Shown: piece by piece, positions 1 through 11,718 of the stretch
Numbering within the stretch: position 1 is the first letter of the stretch
Layout of the letters: every line of letters begins with the position of its first letter
Source: Pararhodobacter aggregans
Lineage (GTDB): Bacteria > Pseudomonadota > Alphaproteobacteria > Rhodobacterales > Rhodobacteraceae
NCBI RefSeq assembly: GCF_003075525.1
Contig: NZ_QDDR01000014.1
Location: 1 to 64,000, forward strand
Length of the DNA stretch: 64,000 nt
Direction of reading: 5' to 3'
Made by a program: the position numbers and the translations under genes
Notes under the pieces: model-generated
Told to the model about the DNA's origin: nothing
The model's input: the letters and a program-made list of their open reading frames with translations, nothing else
Databases searched by the model: none

Positions 1-125
1 GCGATCTCGTCGAAGGGGTTCATCGACATCTTCACGTTCGCAAGGTCAACACCAGACCCGTCCGCCTTCACGCGAACCTTCACGTTGTAGTCGATAACCC
101 GCTTCACGGGCACCAGGATTTTCAT
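1..125 (-). CDS. etfB: Electron transfer flavoprotein beta subunit (N-terminal part)
   Basis: Only the first 41 codons lie in the window; the gene runs off the left edge. The N-terminus reads [19 protein letters not shown] and is followed by a segment ending NPFDEIA, the conserved start of bacterial EtfB. EtfB pairs with EtfA to carry electrons from acyl-CoA and related flavin dehydrogenases to ETF-ubiquinone oxidoreductase. The start is an ATG at 125-123, with an AAGGAGAG ribosome-binding site about 7 bases upstream. EtfA would be expected just outside the window. The identification rests on the N-terminus alone, but that segment is distinctive. Confidence 0.93.
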   Translation of the reverse strand, partial: MKILVPVKRVIDYNVKVRVKADGSGVDLANVKMSMNPFDEI

Positions 126-199
126 GGACAGCTCTCCTTTGCGTCAGGGCGGTTCCCCGGTTCGGGTCATAAACCGGCCATGGCGCAATGTCTATTGGT

Positions 200-222
200 A
201 GTACCTATAAACCTATAGAGTG
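200..222 (-). promoter_or_regulatory. Possible etfB promoter with tandem TATAGG
   Basis: In the otherwise GC-rich 145-base gap upstream of etfB, the minus strand carries two TATAGG hexamers (217-212 and 209-204) about 80 bases before the start codon. They form a short AT-rich island and either could serve as a -10 element. I see no convincing -35 box. This is a weak assignment based on composition and position only. Confidence 0.22.
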
Positions 223-270
223 CCGCGCATTTCGCCTGCTTCCTGGCTTGTCGTGAAGGGCAGTCACGAA

Positions 271-302
271 AACGGGCCGTCCCTTTGCCGGGGCGGCCCG
301 TT
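271..302 (-). terminator. Intrinsic terminator downstream of the small membrane peptide gene
   Basis: Perfect 9-base arms AACGGGCCG (271-279) and CGGCCCGTT (294-302), extended by an inner CCC/GGG pairing, are followed on the minus strand by a TTTT run. The hairpin lies 29 bases past the stop of the minus-strand peptide gene at 331-471, so it would end that transcript before etfB. Confidence 0.6.
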
Positions 303-330
303 CGCTTTGGGAGTGCTGCTTACGAGGTCG

Positions 331-471
331 TCAGGTCAGAAGGGCGAAGAGGCCGACCCAGATGAGGCCGCCCAGGATCACGGCGAGCAGGATTCCGGCG
401 CCCGCTGGCAACGCGCCTGAGCGCGGGGGGGATGCCAGGAGCGCAATATCGGTCTCTGCCCGTGTGTTCAT
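331..471 (-). CDS. Small single-pass membrane peptide, 46 aa
   Basis: I do not recognise a named family. The predicted peptide begins MNTRAETDIALLASPPRSG and ends in a hydrophobic helix (about residues 24-45, rich in Ala, Ile, Leu, Val and Gly) at the extreme C-terminus, so it looks tail-anchored. The start at 471 is chosen over the upstream ATG at 513 because a GGAAGGA ribosome-binding site lies about 8 bases before it. A hairpin terminator follows at 271-302, which supports a short independent transcription unit. It could be a subunit or modulator of a membrane complex, but nothing in the sequence says which. Confidence 0.5.
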   Translation of the reverse strand: MNTRAETDIALLASPPRSGALPAGAGILLAVILGGLIWVGLFALLT

Positions 472-570
472 CGCCAAATCCTTCCGAATGGACCCAGAAT
501 GATCCTGATCCATGAAGGAACTCTTAACGGGGGCGAAAATATGGCGGCCTCGGGGCGATTCCGAGAGCGG

Positions 571-1439
571 TCAGCGCGTGAGCAGCGCCTCGACCTCGGC
601 CCGCTCGGGCATGGCGGCGGCGGCACCGGGCCGGGTCACCTGCAGCGCGGCGGCTGCGGCGGCATAGCGCATCGCGGCTTCAACCGCCTCGCCCCGGTCC
701 AGCGCCGCGGCCAGCGAGCCCGCGAAGCAATCCCCTGCGCCGGTGGTGTCGACGGGCGTGACACGCAGCGACGGCACGAAAAGCGGCTCTCTGCCTGCGG
801 AAATCCACTCCGCCCCCTCGGCGCCGCGGGTGACGATCACCGCCTCGACCGGCTGGTCGGCCAGCGGAGTGCCGGTGGCCTCGACCAGCGCCCGCGCCTC
901 GCCTGCATTGACCAGCAGATGCGTGACATGGGGCAGCACCGCCAGCAATGGCGCCAGCGCGAAAGGCGCGGCGGAATAGAAGACGCGCATCCCCCGGGCC
1001 CGGGCCAGCGCCGCGGCCTCGACCTGATGCGAGGTCTCGTTCTGCAGCAGCAGGATATCATCGGGCCGGGCGCCCGAAAGCGTGGCCTCGATCAGGGCCG
1101 GATCCTGCGCCTGATTGGCGCCGGAATAGATGATGATCTGGTTCTCGCCCCGGTCATCGACGGCAACGATGGCGTGGCCGGTCGGCTCGGCCACGGCGCG
1201 GATGCTGTCCATGCCGATGCCATGCCCGGCCAGCGCGGCGGCGATCCAGCCATCGCCTTGCCCAACCGCGCCGATATGCACGACCCGCGCCCCGGCCCGG
1301 AGCGCGGCGATCGACTGGTTGATGCCCTTGCCCCCCAGACCCGGCTGATAGGCCCGGGCCGAGGCCGTCTCACCGGCCAGCGGCAGGGCCGGCAGCCGGT
1401 AGACGTGATCGATGTTGATCGAGCCCAGGCAATAGACGC

Positions 1440-1443
<4 letters not shown>
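571..1443 (-). CDS. PfkB-family sugar kinase, ribokinase-like
   Basis: A 290-residue protein of the PfkB carbohydrate kinase family, close to ribokinase. It has the N-terminal substrate motif GLGGKGINQS (about residues 35-44) and the C-terminal DTTGAGDCFAG motif, which contains the anion hole and the catalytic Asp. The expected reaction is ATP-dependent phosphorylation of ribose or a related sugar or nucleoside. The start (ATG at 1443) overlaps the maeB stop as ATGA, so translation is probably coupled to maeB. The open frame continues upstream into maeB, but the family start MSVYCLGSIN is clear. No sugar transporter gene is nearby, so the exact substrate is open. A weak hairpin (CTCGG/CCGAG) lies just past the stop. 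Confidence 0.85.
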
Positions 1444-3710
<2,267 letters not shown>

Positions 3711-3827
3711 GGGGCCTCCTCCGTTGCGCCTTGTCTAGCGCCTCGGATGGCGCCGAACAACGCGGGAATCGGGGTTTTCCCGGGGTTAGCGGTTTTGTAG
3801 GGTCGCGCGAAAATCAAGGAGCAGGAT

Positions 3828-6479
3828 GTGAGCGAGGCGGCTGCCGGCGTCACGCCGATGATGGCGCAATATCTGGAAATCAAGGGCCGGCACGCTGATG
3901 CGCTGCTGTTCTACCGGATGGGCGATTTCTACGAGATGTTCTTTGACGACGCGGTTGCGGCGGCGGCGGCGCTGGATATCGCGCTGACCAAGCGCGGGCT
4001 GCATCTGGGCGAGGAAATCCCGATGTGCGGCGTGCCGGTCCATGCCGCCGAGGGCTATCTGCTGACGCTGATCCGCAAGGGCTTTCGCGTCGCCATCGCC
4101 GAACAGATGGAGGACCCGGCCGAGGCCAAGAAGCGCGGCTCCAAATCGGTGGTGAAGCGCGACGTGGTGCGGCTGGTCACGCCCGGCACGCTGACCGAGG
4201 ACGCGCTGCTGGAGCCCCGGCGGCACAATTACCTGGCCTGCTGGGCCGATATCCGCGGCGAGGCGGCGCTGGCCTGGGCCGATATCTCGACCGGGGAGCT
4301 GAGGGTCATGTCCTGCACCGGCGCCCGTCTGGCGCCGGAACTGGCCCGGCTGGGCGCGCGCGAGATGGTGGTGCCCGAGGATCTGGCCGAGGGGCTGCGC
4401 GACCTCGCCGCCGACATGGGGCTGGCCTTGGCCGAGCGCGGTCGGGGATCCTTCGACAGCGCCGCCGGGGGCAAGCGGCTCTGTGCGCTTTTCGGGGTGC
4501 AGACGCTGGACGGGTTCGGCACCTTCGGCCGGGCCGAGGTTTCGGCGCTGGGCGCGCTGGTCGATTATCTGGACCTGACGCAGAAGGGCCGGATGCCGCT
4601 GCTGCGCCCGCCAGTGCGCGAAAGCGCGGGCGCGGCGATGCAGATCGACGGGGCAACCCGGCGCAATCTGGAACTGACAGCGGCGCTGGCCGGCGGGCGC
4701 GAGGGTTCGCTGCTGGCCGCCATCGACATGAGCGTGACCTCGGGCGGCGCGCGGCTGCTGGAACGGCGGATCGCGGCCCCCTCCTGCGATCTGGCGGTGA
4801 TCCGGGCGCGGCTCGAGGCGGTGGCGGCGCTGGTCGGCGACGACCTGCTGCGCGGCGATCTGCGGGCGGCGCTGCGGGTGGTGCCGGACATCGACCGGGC
4901 GCTGTCGCGGCTGGCGCTGGACCGGGGCGGGCCGCGCGATCTGGCGATGCTGCGGGCGGGGCTGGCGCAGGCCGGGGTTCTGGCCGGGCTCATGGCCGAC
5001 GATTTGCCCGAGGCGCTGGTCACGGCCCGCCGGGCGCTGGTCGGTCATGACGAGATCGCCGGGCTGCTGTCGGGTGCTTTGGTCGAGGAGCCGCCCTTAC
5101 TGGCCCGCGACGGCGGCTTCATCGCCAAGGGCGTGGACCCGGATCTGGACGCGGCGCGGGAGTTGCGGGACGAGGGGCGCGGGGTCATCGCCCGGATGCA
5201 GGCCGAGTATATCGCCGAAACCGGCATCCCCTCGCTGAAGATCAAGCATAACAACGTCTTGGGTTATTTCATCGAGACGACGGCGACCCATGCCGAGAAG
5301 ATGCTCTCGGCCCCGTTCAACGAGGTCTTCAAGCACCGGCAGACGACGGCCAATCAGGTGCGCTTCACCACCGTGCCCCTGTCCGAGATGGAGACGAAGA
5401 TCCTGAACGCGGGCGCCCGGGCGCTGGAGATCGAACTGCGGATCTTCGGTGAACTGAAGGCCGCGGTGCTCGACTCCGCCGCCGCGATCCACGGCGCGGC
5501 GCGGGCGCTGGCCGAGGTCGATGTGACCGCCGGTTTCGCCGAACTGGCCCGGGTGCGGGACTGGGCGCGGCCGCTGGTCGATGCCAGCCGGGTGTTCGAG
5601 GTCGAGGCCGGGCGGCATCCGGTGGTGGAGGCGGCGCTGGCCCGGGCCGGTCAACCCTTCGTCGCCAATTCGCTGGATCTGGAACCGGGCGACAAGGGCG
5701 CGGCGATCTGGCTGGTCACGGGGCCGAACATGGCCGGTAAGTCGACCTTCCTCAGGCAGAACGCGCTGATCGCCATCCTGGCGCAGGCGGGAGGCTATGT
5801 CCCGGCGCGCTCCGCCCGGATCGGGCTGGTGGAACAGGTGTTCAGCCGGGTCGGCGCCTCGGACGATCTGGCGCGGGGACGCTCGACCTTCATGGTCGAG
5901 ATGGTGGAAACCGCGGCCATCGTCAATCAGGCGGGGCCGCGGGCCTTTGTCATCCTCGACGAGATCGGGCGCGGGACCGCGACCTATGACGGCCTGTCCA
6001 TCGCCTGGGCGGTGCTGGAGCATCTGCACAGCGTGAACCGCTGCCGGGCGCTGTTCGCCACGCATTACCACGAGATGGTGGGGCTGGCCGACAAGCTGGA
6101 AGGGGTGGAGAACGCCACGGTGGCCGTCCGCGAATGGGAGGGCGAGGTGGTCTTCCTGCACGAGGTCATCAAGGGCGCGGCGGATCGGTCCTATGGCGTG
6201 CAGGTGGCGCGGCTGGCCGGTCTGCCGGAGGCGGTGATCGCCCGGGCGCGCGAGGTGCTGGGACTTCTGGAACAGGGCGACAGCGGGCAGAAGGGCGCCA
6301 AGGCGCTGATCGACGACCTGCCGCTTTTCGCCATGGCCCCCCCTGCCCCGGTGCGGCGGGTCGAGGCGCCGAAAGCCTCGGCGGTGGAGGAGAAGCTGCG
6401 CGGCGTGCATCCCGACGCGCTGACCCCGCGCGAGGCGCTGACGCTGCTCTATGAACTGCGGGATATGCTGGAGCCGTGA
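3828..6479 (+). CDS. mutS: DNA mismatch repair protein MutS
   Basis: An 883-residue full-length MutS. The mismatch-wedging Phe-x-Glu motif lies in GDFYEMF (residues 32-38, F34 and E36). The ATPase has Walker [10 protein letters not shown] at 632-640, Walker B DEIGRGT starting at D711 and the ATHYHEM switch His. It recognises mispairs and recruits MutL. The start is a GTG at 3828 preceded by AAGGAG, and the N-terminus [19 protein letters not shown] fits the family. mutL is not in the window. A cluster of REP-like palindromes begins 9 bases after the stop. Confidence 0.98.
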   Translation: MSEAAAGVTPMMAQYLEIKGRHADALLFYRMGDFYEMFFDDAVAAAAALDIALTKRGLHLGEEIPMCGVPVHAAEGYLLTLIRKGFRVAIAEQMEDPAEAKKRGSKSVVKRDVVRLVTPGTLTEDALLEPRRHNYLACWADIRGEAALAWADISTGELRVMSCTGARLAPELARLGAREMVVPEDLAEGLRDLAADMGLALAERGRGSFDSAAGGKRLCALFGVQTLDGFGTFGRAEVSALGALVDYLDLTQKGRMPLLRPPVRESAGAAMQIDGATRRNLELTAALAGGREGSLLAAIDMSVTSGGARLLERRIAAPSCDLAVIRARLEAVAALVGDDLLRGDLRAALRVVPDIDRALSRLALDRGGPRDLAMLRAGLAQAGVLAGLMADDLPEALVTARRALVGHDEIAGLLSGALVEEPPLLARDGGFIAKGVDPDLDAARELRDEGRGVIARMQAEYIAETGIPSLKIKHNNVLGYFIETTATHAEKMLSAPFNEVFKHRQTTANQVRFTTVPLSEMETKILNAGARALEIELRIFGELKAAVLDSAAAIHGAARALAEVDVTAGFAELARVRDWARPLVDASRVFEVEAGRHPVVEAALARAGQPFVANSLDLEPGDKGAAIWLVTGPNMAGKSTFLRQNALIAILAQAGGYVPARSARIGLVEQVFSRVGASDDLARGRSTFMVEMVETAAIVNQAGPRAFVILDEIGRGTATYDGLSIAWAVLEHLHSVNRCRALFATHYHEMVGLADKLEGVENATVAVREWEGEVVFLHEVIKGAADRSYGVQVARLAGLPEAVIARAREVLGLLEQGDSGQKGAKALIDDLPLFAMAPPAPVRRVEAPKASAVEEKLRGVHPDALTPREALTLLYELRDMLEP

Positions 6480-6487
6480 TGTCGGAT

Positions 6488-6601
6488 GGTGCGTGCGAGC
6501 ACGCACCCTACGGGGCGCGTCGGGCCCGGGCATGAAAAAGGGTGGGGTGAAACCCCACCCTACAGGGTATCTGGCGCTGTAGGGTGGGATTTCATCCCAC
6601 C
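6488..6601. repeat. Cluster of three REP-like palindromes
   Basis: Three units fill the mutS-grpE gap. Unit 1 (6488-6511) is GGTGCGTGC-GA-GCACGCACC followed by CTAC. Unit 2 (6541-6563) is GGTGGGGT-GAA-ACCCCACC followed by CTAC. Unit 3 (6579-6601), in inverse orientation, is GTAG then GGTGGGAT-TTC-ATCCCACC. Each is a near-perfect stem with a 2-3 base loop. Related units recur at 43706-43854 and 53378-53401. Between convergent mutS and grpE they may also act as a bidirectional terminator. Confidence 0.8.
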
Positions 6602-6610
6602 GTTCCGCAA

Positions 6611-7156
6611 TCAACCGGGCGTCGAGCTGACGCCGACCTGCGCCGGACGCAGCAGATGCTCGTGCAGGCGGAAGCCTTCCGAGATCACCTGGATGATCTG
6701 ACCGGCCTTGGTGCCGGGCACCGGGGCCTCGAACATCGCCTCGTGGAAATGCGGGTCGAATTGCTCGCCGACCTGCGGCGCGACCAGCTCGATCCCGTGC
6801 CGCTGGAAGATGTTGCCCAGATCGCGCAGCGTCAGGTCCAGCCCTTCGGCCAGACCCTTCTGCTGCTCGCGCAGGCTGTCGTCCATCAGCGCCAGCGCCC
6901 GGTTCAGGTTGTCATAGACCGAGAGCATGTCGCGGGCGAGCTTCTGCCCGCCATAGATCGCCGCCTCGCGCCGGTCCTTCTCGGCCCGTTTGCGGATATT
7001 CTCCAGATCCGCCAGCGAGCGCATCAGCCGGTCGCGCATCTCGGCGCGCTCGACCTCGAAGGCCGCGTGGATCGCGTCCAGATCGGGGGTGGGGTCGCCC
7101 TGCTCGTTCGGGGCGGCGGTCGTTTCGTCGACCGGCTTTTCCTGGGGTTCAGCCAT
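6611..7156 (-). CDS. grpE: Heat-shock nucleotide exchange factor GrpE
   Basis: A 181-residue GrpE. A low-complexity acidic N-terminus (about 1-35) is followed by the long coiled-coil dimerisation helix (about 35-85, including [14 protein letters not shown]) and the beta-wing domain with [11 protein letters not shown] and the closing [21 protein letters not shown]. It exchanges ADP for ATP on DnaK. It lies 12 bases downstream of hrcA on the same strand, the usual heat-shock pair. dnaK and dnaJ are not in the window. Confidence 0.97.
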   Translation of the reverse strand: MAEPQEKPVDETTAAPNEQGDPTPDLDAIHAAFEVERAEMRDRLMRSLADLENIRKRAEKDRREAAIYGGQKLARDMLSVYDNLNRALALMDDSLREQQKGLAEGLDLTLRDLGNIFQRHGIELVAPQVGEQFDPHFHEAMFEAPVPGTKAGQIIQVISEGFRLHEHLLRPAQVGVSSTPG

Positions 7157-7168
7157 AGAATCCTCGTC

Positions 7169-8236
7169 TCAATCGGAACCCAGATCGGTCAGCATGCGGC
7201 CGACGAGCTGGGCGGTGTAATCCACGATCGGGACGATGCGGCCGTAATTGAGCCGGGTCGGGCCAATCACCCCGACCGCACCGACGATCTTGCTGTCGGC
7301 GTTCATATATGGAGAAACCACCAGAGTGGAACCCGTCAAAGAAAAGAGTTTGTTCTCCGCGCCGATGAAAATGCGCACCCCCTCGCCGCGTTCGGTGTGT
7401 TCCAGCACCTCGGCGATGTCGCGCTTGCGTTCGAGGTCGTCGAAAAGCTCGCGGATCCGTTGCAGGCTGTCGGCGTCGGCCTGTTCCAGCAGGTTCGCCC
7501 TGCCCCGCACGATCAGGCGTTCATGCCGCTCGCCCTCGTTCTCCCACAGCGCCATGCCGCGGGTGATGAGGTCGGTGGCCAGCGAGTCGATCTCCTGCCG
7601 GCGGGCGGTGATCTCGGTCCTCAGGCGGCCGCGGAGACCGGTGAGGGTGAGACCGGCGGCGAAGGCATTGATGAAATTGACCGCCTCGCGCAGCGCCGCG
7701 GGCATCAGGCCGGGCGGCGGGGTGAAGACGCGGTTCTCGACATGGCCATCGGCAAAGACCAGCACCACCAGCGCCCGGTCGTTCGAGATGGGGACGAATT
7801 CGATATGCTTGATCGCCGCCTCGTGCTTCGGCGCCAGTACCAGCGAGGCGCCGCGGGTGATCCCGGAGAGCGCATTGCCGACCCGGTCCAGCATCGCCGT
7901 CACATCGCGGTCGTTCGACTGGCGCGTGGCCTCCAGCCTCTCGCGGTCGGTGGCGGTGACGGGATCGACCTCAAGGAGCGCATCGACGAAAAGCCGCAGC
8001 CCCTGCTGGGTCGGCACCCGCCCGGCCGAGACATGCGGGCTTTCCAGAAGGCCCATGTATTCCAGATCCTGCATCACGTTGCGGATCGTCGCCGGGGACA
8101 GGCGTTCGTGGAAATCGCGGGTGATGGTCCGCGAGCCGACCGGGGCCCCGGTATGGAGGTAGCTGTCGACCACACGGCGGAAGACCTCGCGCGCGCGGTC
8201 GTTCAGATCGTTGAAGGCTTTGTTTTCTGCGCTCAT
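7169..8236 (-). CDS. hrcA: Heat-inducible transcription repressor HrcA
   Basis: A 355-residue HrcA. The N-terminal winged helix contains the conserved GAPVGSRTI and [14 protein letters not shown] segments (about residues 29-60) and then SAGRVPT. The remainder is the GAF-like and dimerisation part, ending near [15 protein letters not shown]. HrcA represses groESL and dnaK-type operons by binding CIRCE inverted repeats. No CIRCE element is visible in this window, so its targets lie elsewhere. The start ATG at 8236 is preferred to an upstream in-frame ATG at 8338 because [19 protein letters not shown] matches the family start. It diverges from rph across 105 bases. Confidence 0.96.
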   Translation of the reverse strand: MSAENKAFNDLNDRAREVFRRVVDSYLHTGAPVGSRTITRDFHERLSPATIRNVMQDLEYMGLLESPHVSAGRVPTQQGLRLFVDALLEVDPVTATDRERLEATRQSNDRDVTAMLDRVGNALSGITRGASLVLAPKHEAAIKHIEFVPISNDRALVVLVFADGHVENRVFTPPPGLMPAALREAVNFINAFAAGLTLTGLRGRLRTEITARRQEIDSLATDLITRGMALWENEGERHERLIVRGRANLLEQADADSLQRIRELFDDLERKRDIAEVLEHTERGEGVRIFIGAENKLFSLTGSTLVVSPYMNADSKIVGAVGVIGPTRLNYGRIVPIVDYTAQLVGRMLTDLGSD

Positions 8237-8341
8237 GTCGGTCAGGTTTCGGCAGGTCCAGGGGCGCGGCAGCCCGTCAATCCGGTTGCAAGGCGGGGCG
8301 CCCGCCCGTATCTGAGAGCCGCAGCAGGAAAGGATCATGTC

Positions 8342-9052
8342 ATGCGCCCATCGGGTAGGAAACTAGATGAAATGCGGGTGGTTTCAATCGAAACCGGCGT
8401 GATGCGGCATGCCGAGGGCTCGTGCCTGATCAAGGTGGGCAACACGCATGTGCTGTGCACCGCCTCGGTCGAGGATCGCACGCCGCCTTTCCTGAAGAAC
8501 ACCGGGCTGGGTTGGGTCACCGCCGAATACGGCATGCTGCCCCGCGCCACCAACACCCGCAACCGGCGCGAGGCCGCAACCGGCAAGCAAGGCGGAAGAA
8601 CTGTTGAGATTCAACGGCTTATCGGTCGGGCCCTGCGCGCAGGCGTCGATCGCTCGGCGCTGGGCGAACGGCAGATCGTCATCGATTGCGACGTGATCCA
8701 GGCCGATGGCGGCACGCGCTGCGCCTCGATCACCGGCGCCTGGGTGGCGCTGCGTCTGGCGGTGGACAAGCTGATGAAGGCCGGGCAGATCGTCTCGGAC
8801 CCGATGATCGGCCATGTGGCGGCGGTGTCCTGTGGCATTTATGCCGGTCAGCCGGTGCTGGACCTCGACTACGACGAGGACAGCGCGGCCGGGGTTGATG
8901 GCAATTTCGTCATGCTGGGCGACGGTCGGCTGATCGAGGTGCAGATGTCGGGCGAAGGCACGGTCTTTGCCCGGTCGCAGATGGATCAGCTGCTGACCCT
9001 GGCCGAGAAGGGCGTGGGCGAGCTGGTCGCGGCGCAGAAGGCGGCGCTGTGA
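8342..9052 (+). CDS. rph: Ribonuclease PH
   Basis: A 236-residue phosphorolytic exoribonuclease that trims tRNA 3' ends. It has [12 protein letters not shown] at the N-terminus, the conserved [13 protein letters not shown] segment, [18 protein letters not shown] and the [11 protein letters not shown] motif. The length matches the family. A GGAAAGGA site precedes the ATG. The open frame extends far upstream through the antisense of hrcA, which is coincidental. The last four bases overlap the rdgB start as GTGA. Confidence 0.97.
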   Translation: MRPSGRKLDEMRVVSIETGVMRHAEGSCLIKVGNTHVLCTASVEDRTPPFLKNTGLGWVTAEYGMLPRATNTRNRREAATGKQGGRTVEIQRLIGRALRAGVDRSALGERQIVIDCDVIQADGGTRCASITGAWVALRLAVDKLMKAGQIVSDPMIGHVAAVSCGIYAGQPVLDLDYDEDSAAGVDGNFVMLGDGRLIEVQMSGEGTVFARSQMDQLLTLAEKGVGELVAAQKAAL

Positions 9053-9651
9053 CCGGCGGGCTGGGCGAGGTTCTGCTCTTTGCCACGCATAACGCGGGCA
9101 AGGTCGAGGAGATGCAGCAGATGCTGGCGCCCTATGGGGTGCGCGTGGTCTCGGCCAAGGAGCTGACCCTGCCCGAGCCCGAGGAGACCGAGGACACCTT
9201 CGTCGGCAATGCCCGGATCAAGGCGCATGCGGCCGCGAAGGCGACCGGGTTGGTGGCTTTGGCCGACGATTCCGGCCTCTGCGTCGACGCTTTGGGCGGC
9301 GATCCGGGCGTTCGGACCGCCGATTGGGCCGAAGGCCCGGGCGGCCGGGATTTCCTGCGCGCCATGGAGCGGACCCGCGCCGCTTTGGGCGATGCACCGC
9401 AGCCCTGGGGGGCGGAGTTCCGCTCGACCCTGGTGCTGGCCTGGCCGGATGGTCGGGATGAGGTCTATGACGGCGCGGTCCGCGGACATCTGGTCTGGCC
9501 GATCCGGGGCGCGCTCGGCCATGGCTACGATCCCATGTTCGTGCCGGAGGGCGAAACGCGGACCTTCGCCGAAATGACGGCGGAGGAGAAGAATGCGCTG
9601 TCGCACCGGTCGCGGGCATTGGCGGCGCTCGTCAAGGCTCGTTTCACGTGA
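9049..9651 (+). CDS. rdgB: dITP/XTP pyrophosphatase (Ham1/RdgB)
   Basis: A 200-residue Ham1-family enzyme that removes non-canonical purine nucleotides (dITP, ITP, XTP). Motifs are [12 protein letters not shown] near the N-terminus, the metal-binding [22 protein letters not shown] and the C-terminal SHRSRAL. The GTG start overlaps the rph stop. The stop codon lies inside a parS palindrome (9640-9655) that also supplies the hemW start codon. It belongs to the rph-rdgB-hemW operon. Confidence 0.96.
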   Translation: MTGGLGEVLLFATHNAGKVEEMQQMLAPYGVRVVSAKELTLPEPEETEDTFVGNARIKAHAAAKATGLVALADDSGLCVDALGGDPGVRTADWAEGPGGRDFLRAMERTRAALGDAPQPWGAEFRSTLVLAWPDGRDEVYDGAVRGHLVWPIRGALGHGYDPMFVPEGETRTFAEMTAEEKNALSHRSRALAALVKARFT

Positions 9652-9655
9652 AACA
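9640..9655. promoter_or_regulatory. parS centromere-like site 1
   Basis: CGTTTCACGTGAAACA matches the chromosomal parS consensus TGTTTCACGTGAAACA at 15 of 16 positions, with a perfect 14-base palindromic core (9641-9654). It lies about 1.2 kb from the end of parB. It spans the end of rdgB and the GTG start of hemW, so the ParB site is built into coding sequence. Confidence 0.9.
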
Positions 9656-10811
9656 TTCCGGGCCCGAGGATTGGCGGAACGGCGGCTTCGCGCTTTACGT
9701 GCATTGGCCGTTCTGCGCCTCCAAATGCCCCTATTGCGACTTCAACAGCCATGTGTCGCAGAGCATTTCGCACGAGGATTGGCGCCGGGCCTATGTGTCC
9801 GAGATCAAGCGCTGGGCCGAGCGAACCCCGGGGCGCGTGCTGACCTCGATCTTCTTCGGCGGTGGCACACCCTCGCTGATGGAGCCGGAAACGGTGGCGG
9901 CGGTGATCGACACCGCGCGCAGTGTCTGGCTGCCGTCCAACGACATCGAGATCACGCTGGAGGCTAACCCGACCTCGGTAGAACGCGCGAAGTTTCAGGC
10001 GTTTGCCGATGCCGGGGTCAACCGCGTGTCCCTGGGCGTTCAATCGCTGGACGACGAAGCGCTGCGGCTTCTGGGACGGCGCCACAGCGCCGCCGAAGCG
10101 CTGAGGGCCTGGGATGTCGCCAATGCGGTCTTCGCGCGGACCAGTCTGGATCTGATCTATGCCCGGCAGTTCCAGACGCAGGAACACTGGCGCAAGGAAC
10201 TGACCGAGGCGCTGGCGCTGAGCCCCCGCCATCTGTCGCTCTACCAGCTGACGATCGAGGAAGGCACCGCCTTTGGGGATCGCTATTCGCTGGGCAAACT
10301 GCCCGGCCTGCCCAGCGAGGACCGCGGCGCCGACCTCTGGTCGATGACGCAAACGCTGTGCGAAGACGCCGGGCTTCCAGCCTATGAGGTCTCTAACCAT
10401 GCTGAAACAGGCATGGAATCGCGCCATAATCAGGTCTATTGGCGCTATGGCGATTATGTCGGCATCGGACCGGGCGCGCATGGCCGCGTGACCGAAGGTG
10501 GCGTCAGGCGCGCCACCGAGGCCCTGCGGGCCCCTGCCCCCTGGCTGAGGTCAGTCACGCAAGGCATTCCTTCGGTCACCGAGGAGACCCTCAGCGGAAC
10601 CGACGCCTCGGCCGAGATGCTGATGATGGGGATGCGGCTGCGAGAAGGCATAGATCTGGCGCGCTACACCGCCTTGGCAGGCAGCCCCCTGCCGGAGACT
10701 GCCCTGCGCGATCTGCGCGATCTGGACCTGATCTGGCAAGCCGAGGGTCGAATCGGCACCACCGACGCCGGCCGTCCGCTGCTCAACAGCGTGCTGCGCG
10801 CGCTGCTCTGA
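9648..10811 (+). CDS. hemW: HemW-type radical SAM protein (oxygen-independent coproporphyrinogen oxidase-like)
   Basis: A 387-residue radical SAM protein. The 4Fe-4S cluster motif CX3CX2C is C23, C27, C30 within HWPFCASKCPYCDFN. FFGGGTPSLM, the TLEANPTS segment and the NRVSLGVQS strand follow. The short N-terminus before the cluster fits HemW, a heme chaperone, rather than true HemN, though many annotations call it HemN-like. The GTG start lies within a parS palindrome and overlaps the rdgB stop. It ends 3 bases before the end of the oppositely oriented parB, with no room for a separate terminator. Confidence 0.93.
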   Translation: MKHSGPEDWRNGGFALYVHWPFCASKCPYCDFNSHVSQSISHEDWRRAYVSEIKRWAERTPGRVLTSIFFGGGTPSLMEPETVAAVIDTARSVWLPSNDIEITLEANPTSVERAKFQAFADAGVNRVSLGVQSLDDEALRLLGRRHSAAEALRAWDVANAVFARTSLDLIYARQFQTQEHWRKELTEALALSPRHLSLYQLTIEEGTAFGDRYSLGKLPGLPSEDRGADLWSMTQTLCEDAGLPAYEVSNHAETGMESRHNQVYWRYGDYVGIGPGAHGRVTEGGVRRATEALRAPAPWLRSVTQGIPSVTEETLSGTDASAEMLMMGMRLREGIDLARYTALAGSPLPETALRDLRDLDLIWQAEGRIGTTDAGRPLLNSVLRALL

Positions 10812-10814
10812 GCC

Positions 10815-11717
10815 TCAGCGAACCGAGGACAGCAGCTGGCAGAGTTGATCCAGTTGGTCGAGCGACTGATAGCGGATCGTCACCTGCCCCTCGCCGCCCG
10901 CACGATGGTCGATGACCACGCTCATGCCCAGATTGGCCGAAAGATCCTCTTCCAAGGCCCGGGTATCGGCGTCCTTCTGGCGGGCGGCACGGGCAGCGCC
11001 CGGCATTGGCTTGGTCGAAACGCGGCGCGCCAGATCTTCCGTTTCGCGCACCGAGAGCCCTTCGCCTGCGACCTTCAGCGCCAAGGCGACCGGATCCTCG
11101 GCCGTCACCAGCGCCCGGGCGTGACCCGCGCTGATGGTTCCGGCGACGACCATGTTCTGCACATCCTGCGGCAGGTTCAGCAACCGCAACAGGTTGGCGA
11201 TATGGCTGCGGCTCTTGCCGAGCGCTTCGGCAACCTTCTCCTGCGTGTGGCCGAACTTGTCGATCAGCGCACGGTAGCCCGCGGCCTCTTCGATGGCGTT
11301 AAGGCCTTCCCGCTGGATATTCTCGATGATCGCGACTTCCAGGACTTCCTGATCGTCGAAATCCCGAACCAGGACCGGTACGCTGGCAAGCTGCGCCAGT
11401 TGCGCCGCCCGCCACCGGCGTTCCCCGGCGACAATCTCATACGTTCCCGCCTCGGCGAGCGGCCGCACCACCAGCGGCTGCACGATTCCCTTGGTTCGGA
11501 TCGATTCCGCCAGTTCATTCAGCGCGCGCTCATCAAATTTGCGGCGAGGCTGGTCGGGATTGGCGCGAATCGCCTCGATCGGCAATAGCTCCAGGCCGTT
11601 GCGGCGGGGGTCCGGCGTGGCGACGGGATCGTTGACACCGGCATCGACACCAATATCCGCCATCAGGGCCGACAGGCCGCGACCCAGGCCACGACGTTCG
11701 GGCTTTCGTTCGCTCAT
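10815..11717 (-). CDS. parB: Chromosome partitioning protein ParB
   Basis: A 300-residue ParB/Spo0J. The N-terminal ParA-contacting box is RRGLGRGLSALMADIG. The ParB/Srx CTPase fold carries NPDQPRRKFD and GERRWRAAQLA. A helix-turn-helix follows (EKVAEALGKSRSHIANLLRLL), then a short C-terminal dimerisation region. It binds parS and slides as a CTP clamp to form the segregation complex. The start at 11717 lies one base past the parA stop. An in-frame upstream start would extend into parA and is less likely. Three parS sites lie within about 4 kb. Confidence 0.97.
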   Translation of the reverse strand: MSERKPERRGLGRGLSALMADIGVDAGVNDPVATPDPRRNGLELLPIEAIRANPDQPRRKFDERALNELAESIRTKGIVQPLVVRPLAEAGTYEIVAGERRWRAAQLAQLASVPVLVRDFDDQEVLEVAIIENIQREGLNAIEEAAGYRALIDKFGHTQEKVAEALGKSRSHIANLLRLLNLPQDVQNMVVAGTISAGHARALVTAEDPVALALKVAGEGLSVRETEDLARRVSTKPMPGAARAARQKDADTRALEEDLSANLGMSVVIDHRAGGEGQVTIRYQSLDQLDQLCQLLSSVR

Positions 11718-11718
11718 C

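Noticed and set aside
220-420. Plus-strand 66-codon reading frame in the etfB leader
   Set aside because: It spans the hairpin terminator and is antisense to the small membrane peptide gene, which has a better ribosome-binding site.
6584-8341. Long open frame upstream of rph
   Set aside because: It is antisense to grpE and hrcA; RNase PH starts at 8342 with a proper ribosome-binding site.
8237-8341. CIRCE element in the hrcA-rph gap
   Set aside because: No TTAGCACTC-N9-GAGTGCTAA pattern is present.
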